Shown: positions 11,149-22,396 of the stretch, one piece after another | How the letters are laid out: each line of letters begins with the position of its first letter | Numbering within the stretch: the first letter of the stretch is position 1 | NCBI GenBank assembly: GCA_039545275.1 | Contig: BCHS01000004.1 | Span: 423,423-487,422, forward strand | Reading direction: 5' to 3' | DNA from: Pseudomicrostroma phylloplanum | Lineage: Eukaryota > Basidiomycota > Exobasidiomycetes > Microstromatales | Length of the DNA stretch: 64,000 nt | Notes under the pieces: model-generated | The model's database searches: none | What the model was told of the DNA's origin: nothing | Seen by the model: only the letters and a program-made list of their open reading frames with translations | Position numbers and translations under genes: made by a program

Positions 11149-13474
11149 CTAGGCAATCTCCCAGCCCAGCCTCTTGCCCCACCCCTTGTTGGCAATGGCA
11201 TCAGCAATCTGCTCGACGTCCTTGTCTCCCCTTCCACTAAGAGAAACAACGATATCCTTGCCCTTCTCCATTCCCTTGGCCAAACCTACGGCGGCATGCA
11301 GGGCGTGCGAAGTCTCCAGAGCGGGGATGATTCCCTCAGTCTGACAGCAGAGCTTGAAGGCCCTTAGCGCATCCTCGTCGGTCGCGACGAGGTATTCTGC
11401 CCTTCCAGAGTCCTTCAGGTAGGCATGCTCTGGTCCTACACCTGGGTAGTCCAGTCCGGCAGAAATGGAGTGTGTCTCGGTGATCTGACCATCGGGACCC
11501 TGCAGGAGGTACGTCCTGACGCCGTGCAGCACGCCCGGGGTGCCCTTGGAGAGGGTGGCAGAGTGGCGATCGGTGTCGACGCCTTCGCCTCCGGCTTCGA
11601 CTCCAATCAAGCGGACGGACTCGTCGTTGACAAAGGCGTGGAACATGCCGATGGCGTTGGATCCACCTCCGACGCAAGCGACGACTGCATCGGGCAGCTT
11701 GCCCCTCTTCTCCATCAGCTGGCGCTTCGACTCGTTGCCGATGACGCTCTGAAAGTCTCGGACCAGGGAAGGGAAAGGATGGGGCCCGATGGCCGATCCA
11801 ACACAGTAGTGGGTGTTAGACAGGTTCGTCACCCAGTCTCGGTTCGCCTCATTGATGGCGTCCTTCAGAGTCTTGCTGCCGCTCTCCACGGCCACCACCT
11901 TGGCTCCCAGCATCTTCATACGGAAAGCATTGAGCGACTGGCGGCGTACGTCCTCTGCGCCCATGTATACGATGCATTCCAGACCAAACTTGGCGCATGC
12001 TGTGGCGGTCGCGACACCATGTTGTCCAGCTCCTGTCTCGGCAATGATCCTTGTCTTGCCTAGCCGCTTAGCCAGGAGGATCTGACCAACAGCGTTGTTG
12101 ATCTTGTGCGATCCGGTGTGGTTCAGGTCCTCACGCTTGAACCAGATGTTTGCTCCACCGGCGTGCTCAGTCAGGCGCTCTGCGAGGTAGAGCTCCGAAG
12201 GTCGACCGATGTACTCATAATGCGACTCGAACTCCTTCCAGAAAGAAGGATCGTCCAATGCCTTGAGGTAAGCCTTCTCGAGCTCGGCATGGCAATCGTA
12301 TAGAGCCTCGGGGATGTATTGACCTCCGAACTTTCCAAAGCGAGGAGGGCGCAGAGTTCCGGTCGAGTCTGGCACTGGGTCAAGACCTGGCACAGGAGGT
12401 CGGTCGCCGTTGACTACACCATCGAGCTTGGGCTGAGGGGTCGAGTCTGGGGTATCGATGGCATCGCGGATGCGGATAGGCTGCTTCCGTTGAATGCCGC
12501 CAGAGGTCTTGCCGGTGATTTCTGCGCAGTAATCCTGGCCCGCCTTTGCCCTCTCGGCGGTGGAGTCGGGAGCATCCTTGAGAACTGCTACCAACTTACT
12601 GCCAATGACAACTCCATCTGCGTATTCTCCAATCTGCTCAAAGTGCTCACGAGTTGAGACACCGAAGCCCACTGCGAGATAGGCCTTGCTGACGGCGCGC
12701 AGGCGGTCGAGGAGCTCTGGGAGACTTGTGCTCACATTTGAGGAGGCTCCAGTGACTCCCATCTTGGACACGACGTAGATGAAGGAGTCGGCGAGGGAGG
12801 CGAGATGCTTCATCCTTGCCGGACTAGTCGAAGGAGCGATCAATGGCACAAAGGACATTCCTTCGCTTGTGCAGCACCCTCTGAAATCTTCGGCCTCCTC
12901 CGGTGGTAGGTCCACAATGATAAATCCGTTTGCTCCTGCTGCCTTGGCGTCTGTCACTGCCTTTTGCTCTCCATGGGCTAGCAGCGGGTTGTAGTAGCCC
13001 ATCAAGATGACTGGGGTCTTGAGGCCCCTGGCCCTTGCCTGCTGGATGTAGGATAGACATGTCTTGAATCCTACGCCTTGCTCAAGAGCGATCTTTTGAG
13101 GAAACGATGGATGGGCATATTCAGTTACGGGCGCAAGCGAGTCAGTGGCGCCCTTTCGGAGCCTGCTACGTGACGTCCGCGAGACTCACCTCATTAGCGC
13201 GCTGAATGGCTGGGCCATCCGCCTGAGGGTCCGAGAAAGGTACTCCGAGCTCAATGATGTCTGCTCCCCCCGCCTCGAGTCCGAGGAGAATGTCGACTGT
13301 GTCCTCCTTGGCTGGGAAGCCGGCGGTCACAAAGGAGACGAAGACGGCTTCGTTCTGCAAAGGGGTTAGACGTTCTCGTGTGAGCAGATGCCACTAGGAG
13401 ATGAGCTTTCCTCCCAGATCTGTGCTCACCTTGTCGGCCTTTGCCTTAAACGTGGCATTGATGTGATCTGTCAT
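11149..13474 (-). CDS. TRP5: bifunctional tryptophan synthase (alpha-beta fusion)
   Basis: Exons are 13474-13430, 13354-13190 and 13092-11149 (717 residues). The alpha half (to about residue 260) has [17 protein letters not shown] with the catalytic Glu and Asp, and [11 protein letters not shown] near its end. The beta half starts around [17 protein letters not shown] and contains [10 protein letters not shown], whose Lys binds pyridoxal phosphate, and the phosphate loop GGGSNAIG. It converts indole-3-glycerol phosphate plus serine to tryptophan, with indole channelled between halves; the fused form is the fungal arrangement. The intron 2 acceptor (AAAAG|ATC) rebuilds [16 protein letters not shown]. 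Size is close to yeast Trp5 (707). It is head-to-head with USE1 over 244 bases. Confidence 0.97.
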
Positions 13475-13718
13475 GGTTGTATGCGACAGTATGGATGGAG
13501 TGAGAGCTCTAAAAGTGTGGAACAACTATTCCGACCTCTCTGCCTGAGTCATCTCGCGGGGGAGACGCACTCTGGAGCCGCCCTGCAATCGCGCACTCCA
13601 CTCGGCAACTCGGACCGGAAAGGGGGAGCGAGCTGCAGCCAAGACCATCACGATTAACACCTCACTGCCCCACGTCGACTTGAACAGACATCCTCATTGG
13701 CTAGCATCCATAGTCACA
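13475..13718. promoter_or_regulatory. shared promoter of TRP5 and USE1
   Basis: A 244-base divergent spacer between two start codons. A Gcn4-like TGACTC/GAGTCA core occurs at about 13,543 (TGAGTCA as TGAGTCAT), which would suit an amino-acid biosynthesis gene, but such a short match may be chance. Confidence 0.35.
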
Positions 13719-14981
13719 ATGACTGAAGTACTACGAGACGCTGGCAGCTCGTCACACCACCTGCAGGGTGAGTGGTGACATACGACGTCTCATCACTAGA
13801 CGGGCAGGAGGACTGACCACGACCTCTCGGCTTCCAACGCATCATCTCCCCACGTCTCCTCAGCCGGCCCATCCTCGCCTCGTACAAAGTCATTGCCTCA
13901 ATTGGAGCACATCGTTTCATCTCTCGAGTCAAGATCATTTCCCCACGCGGCGGAGCCATGCTTGGTGCTACCTGCTCTTCAAGCTCTCGAAAGCAGGATT
14001 CAAGCCCTCAAGACTCAATCCCCATCAGCAGCTACGAGGTAAGTCTCAAGAGCGCTGCGATATGCTTTCATTCTACTCCAAGTCTCCTTCAGAGTTCCAA
14101 CGCTGACTCAACTGCATCTCATAATACGTTATCCCCAGCCGCGAAGCTGATGTCTTGTCAGCCCGGGTTCGACATCTGATGCGCCAAGTAGTCACGCAGC
14201 AGGTGAGTAAGAACAAGGTCTGCTGAGCCATTGTGCCTGCGAAGACAAATCTGACATCGATGCACTCAACTATTCACAGGCAATCGACTCTCGTACGAAC
14301 GCATCTCGCCCGAGCGAGAAAGATGCCCGCCAGCCATACCTCTCCTCGGCCTCGATGGCCCGCTACCTGGAAGGCAGTATCAAGCAAAGTACCAGCATGC
14401 CGGGGGCACACAGCAGCGTCAGCCTTCCCCCAGTCCCTAGACTCGTAGTAGAGAGTGCATCGGAGCAGGAAGGAGAGACTCCAGATGATGCTGCACGGGA
14501 GAAGGCGCGCTTGCGCCAAGAGGCAGAGGAGGCAGAGATGGCAGAATACGAGGCTGCAAGCAGGCTTCGGCGGAGAGGTGGCTACAAGGCAGCAGGCGAA
14601 GAGGATGGAGAGGTGAAAGAAGCGGGCGAGCTCAAAGACGAGAAGAAATCGTCCACAACATACCCGCCCACCACCTCTACAGCACCTCTGGTCTCTGGAG
14701 ATCGCTCGACGCAGGAGGCTCTTTCCTCCGAACTGTTGCGCATGGCTTCGATCCTCAAGAACCAGACCATCTCTTTCTCATCGGCTCTGGAGCGCGATCG
14801 GAAGCTGCTCGAGTCTACAGATCAACAATTGTCACAGAACCTGGACCTCATGACGAGGACTAGGGGTCGATTGGGCGAGTACGCGCATAAGGCCCGAGGA
14901 ATGGGTTGGTTGACGCTGGGTACGGTGATCATGGTGGTGATGACATGGGTGCTTATGTTTGTAGTGATCAAATTGACCTGA
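13719..14981 (+). CDS. USE1: USE1-type ER SNARE, tail-anchored
   Basis: Exons are 13719-13767, 13864-14038, 14139-14202 and 14280-14981 (329 residues). The C-terminal part shows the Use1 SNARE helix (LLRMASILKNQTISFSSALE, then LLESTDQQLSQNLDLMTRTR) followed by one hydrophobic tail anchor (WLTLGTVIMVVMTWVLMFVV) and two or three polar residues. Use1 is the Qc SNARE for Golgi-to-ER retrograde fusion with Ufe1, Sec20 and Sec22. The N-terminal exons code for LEHIVSSL and VLSARVRHLMRQ helices, as in Use1. The middle is Glu/Ala rich. Intron phases 1, 2 and 0 all agree. Open frames in the other two phases over exon 2 are shadows. Confidence 0.8.
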
Positions 14982-15992
14982 TCGCAATCGGAACGAATGA
15001 ACGAAGGGAGAGGCGCTTCATCGACCTGGACTGCAAGGTGCGTGCACCGGCAGAGGTCCGAGTGCCAGAGGTTTGTGCTTCCTTGGCAATCCAGCTGCGA
15101 GAAGCGTCGCCTCTCACCACAAGCGAGTCCATTGTTGCATTCTCCCTTCTACTCTGTTACCCCCTGCTTGTTCTCGTGAGCCTTGTGCCAGGCATGCAAC
15201 CGGTCAGGCCTCAGCTTGCGCACCTCGTCCCAGGACTCCGTCTCACTAGGTCATGCGGTGGTGTGCTTGGCACAGGTGGTGATCAAAGAGGTCTCAACTT
15301 ATATCTCGTCGGGTGTACACTAATCTGTGCCTGCCTCTGCTTCTTGGACACTCTCAGCCGACTTCACCGTTTGCTTGGCCATTTCTGAGCTGTGTGCGCT
15401 GCCGGCGGCCGTATTAGCAATCATGGGCCTGGGAGGTACCTCGTGGTGACCGGAGAGGTCCCCTTGAGATGCAGATGAGCCATTTTCTTTCCGAAGCCGA
15501 AGCGCGGGCGGGCGGGCGGGTTGGCGGGCTGGCCCTCGCGGACGGAGGCTGAAGGGGCGGCCATGGGTGTCCGTGGCTTTGGAAACTTCACCCCTGTGGG
15601 CGGCTCCTCGCCTGGTGCTGATCAATTCGAGAGCACTCTGCAGCGTGCCCGTAACCGGAGAGGTCCCTCGCCCCGCCAGGCAAGCAAGAAGCAAATGCCC
15701 ACCCCGCCTAGGCACCACCAAGGAGCAACTAGCTCCTAATTCCCGGTCATCACCTAGTCTCACTCCAGTCACCATTGTCGTCGTCGTCGGGCAGTTGTAC
15801 TTAAGAGCTCGCTCCCTTGCCATTCCTTTATCCCGCGGGCGGTACACCACATTCCTCACTCCTGTTCATCTCCCCGAGGTCACCGCGTATCTTCCCGAAC
15901 TGTCGAAACTTCACAGCACGATACCAGGCACAACCTCTACGTACTAGCGTCCTCTTCTCCTACCGAGTCCCCTTCTCTACATCGGCAGCAGG
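14982..15992. other. intergenic; promoter side of the ZIP gene, G/C-rich run
   Basis: About 1 kb without a convincing gene. A 179-codon minus-strand frame at 15320-15859 is Arg/Ser/Pro rich with no motif and looks like a shadow of GC-rich DNA. At about 15,505-15,535 there is a run of GCGG/GGCGGG repeats that could form a G-quadruplex. Part should hold the regulatory region of the zinc transporter gene. Confidence 0.4.
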
Positions 15993-17184
15993 ATGGCAGA
16001 CACAGAAGTCGAAGACCCGTGTGCCGCCGAGGGCTTCACCGGCTCCGTACGTCTCCGCATCGGCGCCATCTTCATCATCCTCGCATCCTCGACCTTCGCA
16101 ACGCTCATGCCCATTGTGACAAGACGAGTGCGAGTGCTGTCTGTCCCAGCATCGGCATTCGACTTTGCAAAGTACTTTGGCAGCGGAGTCATCATAGCCA
16201 CGGCCTTTATGCATCTGCTCGCACCCGGAGTAGAGGAGCTGTCGAGTCCTTGCTTGAACAGTGACTTCCAGAACTACACATTTGCCTTTGCTTTTGCCAT
16301 GATCTCCATGTTGTGAGTAACAGATGCACAAAGAGGCCATACTGCATACTACGCACCGTCGTAGCCAGGTTGAAGACAGCTGTTGACGTCTCTCCTGCTT
16401 CCCGCGCAGCTTCACTTTCATCACGGAGCTACTCGCTTTCCGCCTCGGCTCCAAGATTGCCGCTCGTCTCGCCTTCGACCCGCACCGTGGTGGACACCAT
16501 CACGCCAACGAGCACGACCATGTATCACCAGCCATCGCAGCAAAACACAGGGAGACCGAGCTCCTCGCCGAAAGCTCCTCCTCCTCTTCTTCTCCACGCC
16601 CTGAGCAGGATGCCAAGCCTGCGGCCACAGAAACCCTTCCTCGAGCGGATGATCTGGAGGTGCATGCCCTTGAAGGCGGATCAGCCGATCTTTCTGCGGC
16701 TGCTCGCGAGATCCTCGGTGTAGCCATCCTCGAGTTCGGTGTCGTCTTCCACTCCTTCATCATCGGTCTTACCTTGGCCACCACTGGCGACTTCACCATC
16801 CTCTTCATCGTTATCATCTTCCACCAGATGTTCGAGGGACTCGGTCTCGGCGTTCGATTGAGTCTTCTTCCCGTGCCTAGGAGCAGCGTCATCCCATGGC
16901 TGGGCGCCATCATCTACTCCTGTGTCACCCCACTGGGTATGGCCATCGGTCTGGGGGTGAGGACAACCTACAATGGCAACTCGGCAACAGCCAGCTACAT
17001 CACAGGCACCTTCGACTCGGTCTCTGCGGGCATCTTGCTCTACACCGGTCTGGTGGAGCTGCTGGCGCACGAGTTCATCTTCAATGAGAAGATGAGGCAG
17101 GCGCCTCTAGGCAAGGTGATGATCAACATCCTCGAGGTCCTCACTGGAGCCGGTATCATGGCTCTCCTTGCCCGATGGGCATAG
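15993..17184 (+). CDS. ZIP family zinc/iron transporter
   Basis: Exons are 15993-16312 and 16410-17184 (364 residues); the 97-base intron splits MLF|TFITELL. Eight membrane helices can be counted. The first block has IGAIFIILASSTFATLMPIV and FDFAKYFGSGVIIATAFMHL with the helix-2 metal His. The cytosolic loop is His rich (HRGGHHHANEHDH) and then Ser/Glu rich. The second block has the ZIP signature: VVFHSFIIGLTLA in helix 4 and HQMFEGLGLG in helix 5, the His and Glu that bind metal. Closest in type to Zrt1/Zrt2 plasma-membrane zinc importers. Regulation by zinc status is expected from the family but no element was recognised. Confidence 0.93.
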
Positions 17185-17610
17185 TGCGAGGCCCCGGTCC
17201 GCAGCAGTCTCTGTTCAGCTCAGCTTTTATCAGCATTGCCTCGCCCTTGTCTCGCCCCCCGTTCCTGTTTATGAATGTCACCAGAGTCGAGCGCTGTGCC
17301 GCATCTCCCGCCTCTCTATTTGCTTTCAACGCCATCTCATATAGAATTACATCACACTGTGTATACTTGATTCATCATCAGCTCGCCTGGTCCAGACAAT
17401 AGTGTGATATGGTAGCTTGACAAATGAGCCGAGAAGGGACAGGGAGCATCTGCGGTATGCACCAGGGGCGGTGCAAGAAGCCAAGCTTGAGTGGCCCGAG
17501 CGTATCGCTCGATTGCCTGCAGCAGAAGGCGTGTGTTGAGCTTAATCTCCTCATCTCTCCTTGACATGCTCTTGCGCAATTTGCGAAGAACGACGACGAC
17601 GACGACAACG
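17185..17610. other. intergenic, no gene seen
   Basis: A 426-base tandem spacer between the ZIP gene and the oxygenase gene. An upstream in-frame Met at 17566 (MLLRNLRR, followed by Thr repeats) could extend the oxygenase with a basic, presequence-like leader, so the 3' end of this stretch may be coding. Confidence 0.4.
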
Positions 17611-18877
17611 ATGACTTCAGCTCTTCCCATCATCTCCCTCACCTCATCTACTCTCCCGCAGGACATCCTGCAAGGCCTCTGCCCTTCAGGTCCTCAAGAC
17701 GGACCCACGGGCTTCTTCTACCTCGTCGATCATCAGGTCCCTCCAGAGGAGTTGCGCGGGGCTTTTGAAGCTTCGCGATGCTTCTTTGAAGAGGAAACAG
17801 AGGAGGAGAAGAGGAAAACGATTGACAGGAGCGGTCATACGGGCTGGACTGGCGTGGGAGAGGAGTCGTGAGTCTCTGAGCAGCCTCCTCGCAGAGCATA
17901 CGTCTTCATACGCGCGCGCTGAGCAGCTTTTCCTCCTCACTTCTTTTGTGCTCGACAGGCTTGACCCGACAAAGGCAGTAGCAGAAGCCGACGTGAAAGA
18001 GTCCTTCTACGTCTCCCTTTCTGTCCTCTCCAACCCTCCATCCTCCCAATGCTCCCCGCAGACTCTTCCTCCCACCCTCCTGGCCAGACGCGAAAATCAC
18101 CTCGCCCTCACAGGTCTGCTCCAGCACTGCCGGCGCGTCTGTGAAGCCCTGCTGGACGCATTCGAGCGGGCACTCCAGCTCGAGGAGGGCTCATTTAAGG
18201 AGAGACACCTCGGGGGAGAGGACGACAGGATGCGCCTCATCTGCTATCCTGCTCAGCACACCTCCACAGCCTCTCCCAACGGGCAGAGCGAGCAACAGCA
18301 GCAGACCCGTAGCGGGATCCGAGCTGGAGCCCACTCCGACTATGGATCTCTCACGCTGCTGGCACAGTCCGAAATTGGAGGACTACAGGTGCGCGATCAG
18401 ACTTCAAAGGCAGGAGAGGAGCAGTGGCTCGATGTGCCCCCGCGCGAGGGAGCACTGGTGGTCAACATAGGCGACTGTCTCGAGTTTTGGTCGAGGGGGT
18501 TGCTGCCTTCGACTGTGCACCGGGTGGTGGAGCCGAGGGTTGACGCAGAGAGGGCGGCGAGGTACTCGATGTGAGTACAAGAAGACGTTGCAGAGGCGGC
18601 ATGGTACGACACGCTGAACCCTTTCACCCTGCGAATCGTGCGACAACGCAGAGCCTACTTCCACCATCCCTCGCCCACCTCGTCACTCTCCCCACTCTCT
18701 CCTTCTCTGCTGCCTCCGGAGCTTGTCGAACGCTTCCCGCCGCTGGCAGAGTGGACGGAGAAGTGTCTACGAAAGGGCATCCCCAAGGAGGCGCTGCCAA
18801 AGGAGGACAGCTCGGAGATCCAGGCAATGACGGGCGGAGAGTACCTCAAGAGGAGACTGAAGGGCAGTGGACTATGA
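17611..18877 (+). CDS. 2-oxoglutarate/Fe(II) oxygenase, isopenicillin-N-synthase-like
   Basis: Exons are 17611-17867, 17959-18570 and 18652-18877 (364 residues). The N-terminus (LPIISLTSS, GFFYLVDHQVPPEEL) is the DIOX_N domain. The core has GAHSDYGSLTLLAQSE with the HxD iron ligands, STVHRVVEP with the distal His, and RYSI split by intron 2, whose Arg holds 2-oxoglutarate. Such enzymes oxidise small molecules, and this superfamily in fungi includes secondary-metabolism and detoxification enzymes, so the substrate is unknown. The 2-oxoglutarate RxS motif argues against a true IPNS. The start is the Met before TSALPIIS; an alternative start at 17566 would add 15 residues. It ends 66 bases from the convergent ASNSD1-lyase gene. 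Confidence 0.85.
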
Positions 18878-18943
18878 TGCAGAGACGAAAAGGTGAGATT
18901 GGGTATACCTCGGCAAGTAGATGTACGCACACGTCCAGAAAGG

Positions 18944-21900
18944 TCACACCGAGTCACCAGCTTCCTCCTCCCTGATCTCCAACCTGACCTCCATCACCCC
19001 CCTCAAAGCGTTGCACAGCCACACCCGTACCTTTCTTCCTCGCGCGCCCTCCCCCGTGGCTCGAGCATCCCGGAGGAGGTCCTCAACCGTCAGGTCTGCC
19101 TCCTCGACCAGCCCACGCTGCAGGAGATAGGAGCGCATCAAGCCGGGGAGGAAGCACACCTGGCGCTCGCTCGAAGGAGAGTGCGGAGGACAGACCAGCC
19201 TTGGTGTGAACCAGCGGGAGACGCCGGATGACTCGTCGTCCACCTCCTCCTCCTCCTGGATCTGCACAAGGATGTTCGCTATACTACTCTCCGTAAGCAC
19301 GCGCACCTTCTCTTCATCGGGCGCACTACCCGACGTCTCGAAGGTGTTGGTGGTCCACATCAGCACCTCGAAGCACGGGTCTGCATTCCCCTCTGCAGGT
19401 GGAAGGCCGAGCGTGGCACCTACGCGCTCGCGAGCAGAATCGTAAAAGTCTCTGCTGGACGTCTTGTAGAGGTATGGCGCGCGAAGCTGCTGCTGTTGCT
19501 GCTGCTGTGAGAGTCTATTGGGCGATGCAAGAATCGCAGAAGAGGCAGAGGCAGCGGCAGCGGCAGGACCGGTGGCCTGCACGTCCAGACGCACCATTGG
19601 AAGAGGCGCGCTGGTAGTGGCGCTTGGCAGGAGCCAGGGAGCCATCTTCGCCACGACTACGTCGATGTGGCCTCGAGGGTCGAGCGAAACGCGCACGCGA
19701 CGCCGATGTCGCTCCTCGTCATTGCTTTGGGGTGCATCGCTCGGGTCTAGGCTTTCATCGAAGCGCTGTAGTGCTTCCTCGAGGGCATTGAGGATCCGAC
19801 TTGCTAGTTTCTCTGCCTTCTCTTCTGGCGAGCCGGCCCACACCGTTGGGAACGTCTCGCGCATGACCTGGCCAGAGCTGCTCAAGCGGTCGATGTGTTG
19901 CTGGAGTAGAGGAATGTGCTCGACGAGCCAGTGAGCAGTTGTAGTCGGGACTGCCTCCTGCTCATGTTTCGACGCGGCGATCTGGAGGGCCTTCGGCAGT
20001 TGGAAGTCGTCCACTGGAAAGATACGACCAGAATGAGGTGCTGTGAGGTAGTAGCAGAGGGTAGTGAAGACCTCTTTTGGAGCCATCGAGGCTTGGCCAG
20101 CATCTGGAACCTTCGGCGCCGGTGGTTTGGCAGCGCGAGGAGGTCCTGGCATCGCCTGCTCGCCGAGCTTCATGTGTCCCTTGATCCGGCCCTGTCCCAC
20201 CTCCATCTTTGCGCTTCTAGCTCCAAATTGCATCGCCCTCTTCTTCTCCATGCTCACCGACTCCAGTCCAGCCCTCTTGGCCAGCTGTCTCAGGAGAATC
20301 TTATCACCGACCCCTTGCTCGAGCCCCAGCTCGCACTTGATACGCAATGGGAGAGAAGCGATGAGGGAGACGACGTTCGAGGAGAGGAAAGGGTAGCGCC
20401 CTTCACGTCCGTGAGAGGAGAGGATGCGATCGTCTCGTCCCAGGTTGCGAGTAGGCAGACGGTCCAGATCCATCTGCAGCTCTTCGACTAGAGCGGCCCA
20501 ATTGCCGGTAGATGAGCCTGCCGGCGTAGAGGCAGGATTGGAAGTGGTACCCCTACCCTCGAAGGCTTTGCGATGTCTCGAGTAGCCGCCACAGAGCTCG
20601 TCTGCTCCAAGACCAGAGATGTACACTCTGGCTTGCGTCTTGCATTCCTGCCGTCCTCCCTCCTGCACTAGGCTGCCCTGTCCTCTGCTGGCGAACCAGA
20701 GCACGCTCCCGAGGCTGAGATCCATGACGCTCTCGCAGGGATGCATGTGCGCAAGAACCTCTTCGCGCGCCGACTGATACTCTCCGTATGTGACATTGAT
20801 CTCTATGAGGTTCCATTGCCGTCCGGGCGATAGAGCTCGGAGTTGAGCGAGCGTAAGGTGGGACAGAAGCCTGTCCGGCGTCGAGAAGCGAGAAGGGGAG
20901 GCAGTGGCATCCTGCTGATCGCTTGAGCCATTTTCAACACCCCCTTTGCTACTCAGCGCAGATCCACTCTGAGCGGCCTGCAGGACCCGCGGATTTTCAA
21001 AGGCTACATTCAGTAGATCGATGCTCTGCTCAGCCGGCAGGGCCAAGTGGGTATACCACGCTAAAAGCGCACTGTCCAGACCGCCAGAGAACAAGGTGGC
21101 CACGGGTGAGGGTTTTCCAATCTTCGAGCTGCTGCCGAGAGACAGGTCTTGTGCCACCTGCCCACCTATCGAGGCGACTCGTCTTGTCACGCTCGACAGC
21201 AGGGTCATATGTAGAGCATCGAGCGCTTCTTCCCTCTCAGCCTGCGATGGGCTCGCGTATTGCTCAGCAGCAGCAGCAGCAAAAGCCTGTTCTTTCTGCA
21301 ACTCCCTGAGGAGCACTCTCTGTCGTGCTCTACTGCCGAACATTCGAGGCCTTTCTTTCGGTATGGTCGAGCTCCAGACCCAGAGTCCTGCACAGTCTAC
21401 TTCTGTGAAGCGCAAGCCGGCAGCCAGAGCCTCTGGAGCGGCGGCCGATGCGAGAAGAAGATCGGCAGACCCGGCTGTCGTGGTGGGATCTGCCACGAGG
21501 AGACTTCTGCGTCCTAGTGCATCCCTGCCGAAGTAGACGTCTCCGCTTTGATGGTCGACTAGGGTGAAGGCCCACTCGCCTTCGACTTGAGAGTCGAGTA
21601 TGAGAGGTAAGACCTGCTCGAATAATACTCTTCTGCGAGCTTGATGCTGCGAAGTGGAGGATGAGCTGCTCTGCTCGAGTTGCTCGATTACAGATGCCTC
21701 GATCCATCTGGTCAGAAGCAAGCCATCGTTGTGCCCTTCTTCGAGAGACTGCTGCGTTTCCTCGTAACTTTGAGACCTCGCACCCTCCAATGCCCGGAGA
21801 GCATAGATCTGGCCGTTCCAAACCAGTGTGAAGTCACCCGAGGAAGAGGCAATGGGCTGTCTGGTTGTATCTGGCCCACGTAGAGAGAGGACAGAGGCAG

Positions 21901-22084
21901 TGAGAAGCGCCGAGCCTGATGGCAGTGCGAGCGCAGTGGTGGAGATGCAGTGTGGCCCTCTTCTGCTGCAGACGCTGGCCATGCTGTCCCACCATGACAG
22001 CGTGTCGTGATTCGACGTGCGTTCCTTCTCATCCAGCACGTCCTTTGCTTCTCCCCTTCTGGCCAGGAAGAGGATCCCGCACAT
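18944..22084 (-). CDS. ASNSD1-like asparagine-synthase protein fused to aminodeoxychorismate lyase-like domain
   Basis: One uninterrupted 1046-codon frame. The start is the Met of MCGILF, because Cys2 is the class II glutamine amidotransferase nucleophile; RGPD and WNGQIY follow. Residues about 330-650 form an asparagine-synthase-like domain with the ATP-binding SGGLDS loop and YISGLGADELCGGYSRHRK, ending in KKRAMQFGARSAK, the usual end of ASNSD1 proteins. A Pro/Ala linker leads to a Met at about 20086 (MAPKEVFTTLCYYL). From there to the end the sequence matches fungal Abz2-type 4-amino-4-deoxychorismate lyase: MVRLDV, YLYKTSSRDFYDSARER, SSIANIL, FLPGLMRSYLL and LCNALRGVMEVRL. That enzyme makes p-aminobenzoate for folate. 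A poly-Gln run lies inside the lyase half. Whether it acts as one protein or starts internally is unknown. Confidence 0.85.
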   Translation of the reverse strand: MCGILFLARRGEAKDVLDEKERTSNHDTLSWWDSMASVCSRRGPHCISTTALALPSGSALLTASVLSLRGPDTTRQPIASSSGDFTLVWNGQIYALRALEGARSQSYEETQQSLEEGHNDGLLLTRWIEASVIEQLEQSSSSSTSQHQARRRVLFEQVLPLILDSQVEGEWAFTLVDHQSGDVYFGRDALGRRSLLVADPTTTAGSADLLLASAAAPEALAAGLRFTEVDCAGLWVWSSTIPKERPRMFGSRARQRVLLRELQKEQAFAAAAAEQYASPSQAEREEALDALHMTLLSSVTRRVASIGGQVAQDLSLGSSSKIGKPSPVATLFSGGLDSALLAWYTHLALPAEQSIDLLNVAFENPRVLQAAQSGSALSSKGGVENGSSDQQDATASPSRFSTPDRLLSHLTLAQLRALSPGRQWNLIEINVTYGEYQSAREEVLAHMHPCESVMDLSLGSVLWFASRGQGSLVQEGGRQECKTQARVYISGLGADELCGGYSRHRKAFEGRGTTSNPASTPAGSSTGNWAALVEELQMDLDRLPTRNLGRDDRILSSHGREGRYPFLSSNVVSLIASLPLRIKCELGLEQGVGDKILLRQLAKRAGLESVSMEKKRAMQFGARSAKMEVGQGRIKGHMKLGEQAMPGPPRAAKPPAPKVPDAGQASMAPKEVFTTLCYYLTAPHSGRIFPVDDFQLPKALQIAASKHEQEAVPTTTAHWLVEHIPLLQQHIDRLSSSGQVMRETFPTVWAGSPEEKAEKLASRILNALEEALQRFDESLDPSDAPQSNDEERHRRRVRVSLDPRGHIDVVVAKMAPWLLPSATTSAPLPMVRLDVQATGPAAAAASASSAILASPNRLSQQQQQQQLRAPYLYKTSSRDFYDSARERVGATLGLPPAEGNADPCFEVLMWTTNTFETSGSAPDEEKVRVLTESSIANILVQIQEEEEVDDESSGVSRWFTPRLVCPPHSPSSERQVCFLPGLMRSYLLQRGLVEEADLTVEDLLRDARATGEGARGRKVRVWLCNALRGVMEVRLEIREEEAGDSV

Positions 22085-22396
22085 CCACGGTGGAACAATA
22101 TAGGCAGTGATTAAGGTGAGGATGAAGGGTAGCGAGGATGAGCTTCTGTCTTCCGGGAGCGCAACTTCGGCAAAATATAAATCATAAATCCCAGAATTGC
22201 CGAGTCGGGACGCCAAAAATCACTCGACGCCACGCACAGACAATCGCATCCTCATTTCAAAGCCGCGACGTGATGCGGGGGAAGGAGAGCAGACAGGCAC
22301 CCACGCCGGCGGGAACAGACGTTTCACTTGACCAGACCAAAGTCATCGATATACCTTCCACACCTACACATTCTTCTCGGATAGGAGACGTAGACG
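22085..22396. promoter_or_regulatory. shared promoter of ASNSD1-lyase and nickel permease
   Basis: A divergent spacer of 312 bases. AT-rich stretches near 22175-22190 (AAAATATAAATCATAAATC) include a TATA-like TATAAAT, unusual in this GC-rich window. Confidence 0.45.

Noticed and set aside
14139..14202. CCCGGGTTCGAC resembling a tRNA T-loop
   Set aside because: It is part of a USE1 exon and no matching acceptor or D-arm surrounds it.
15320..15859. 179-codon minus frame before the ZIP gene
   Set aside because: Arg/Pro-rich translation of a GC repeat tract without homology features or splice continuation.
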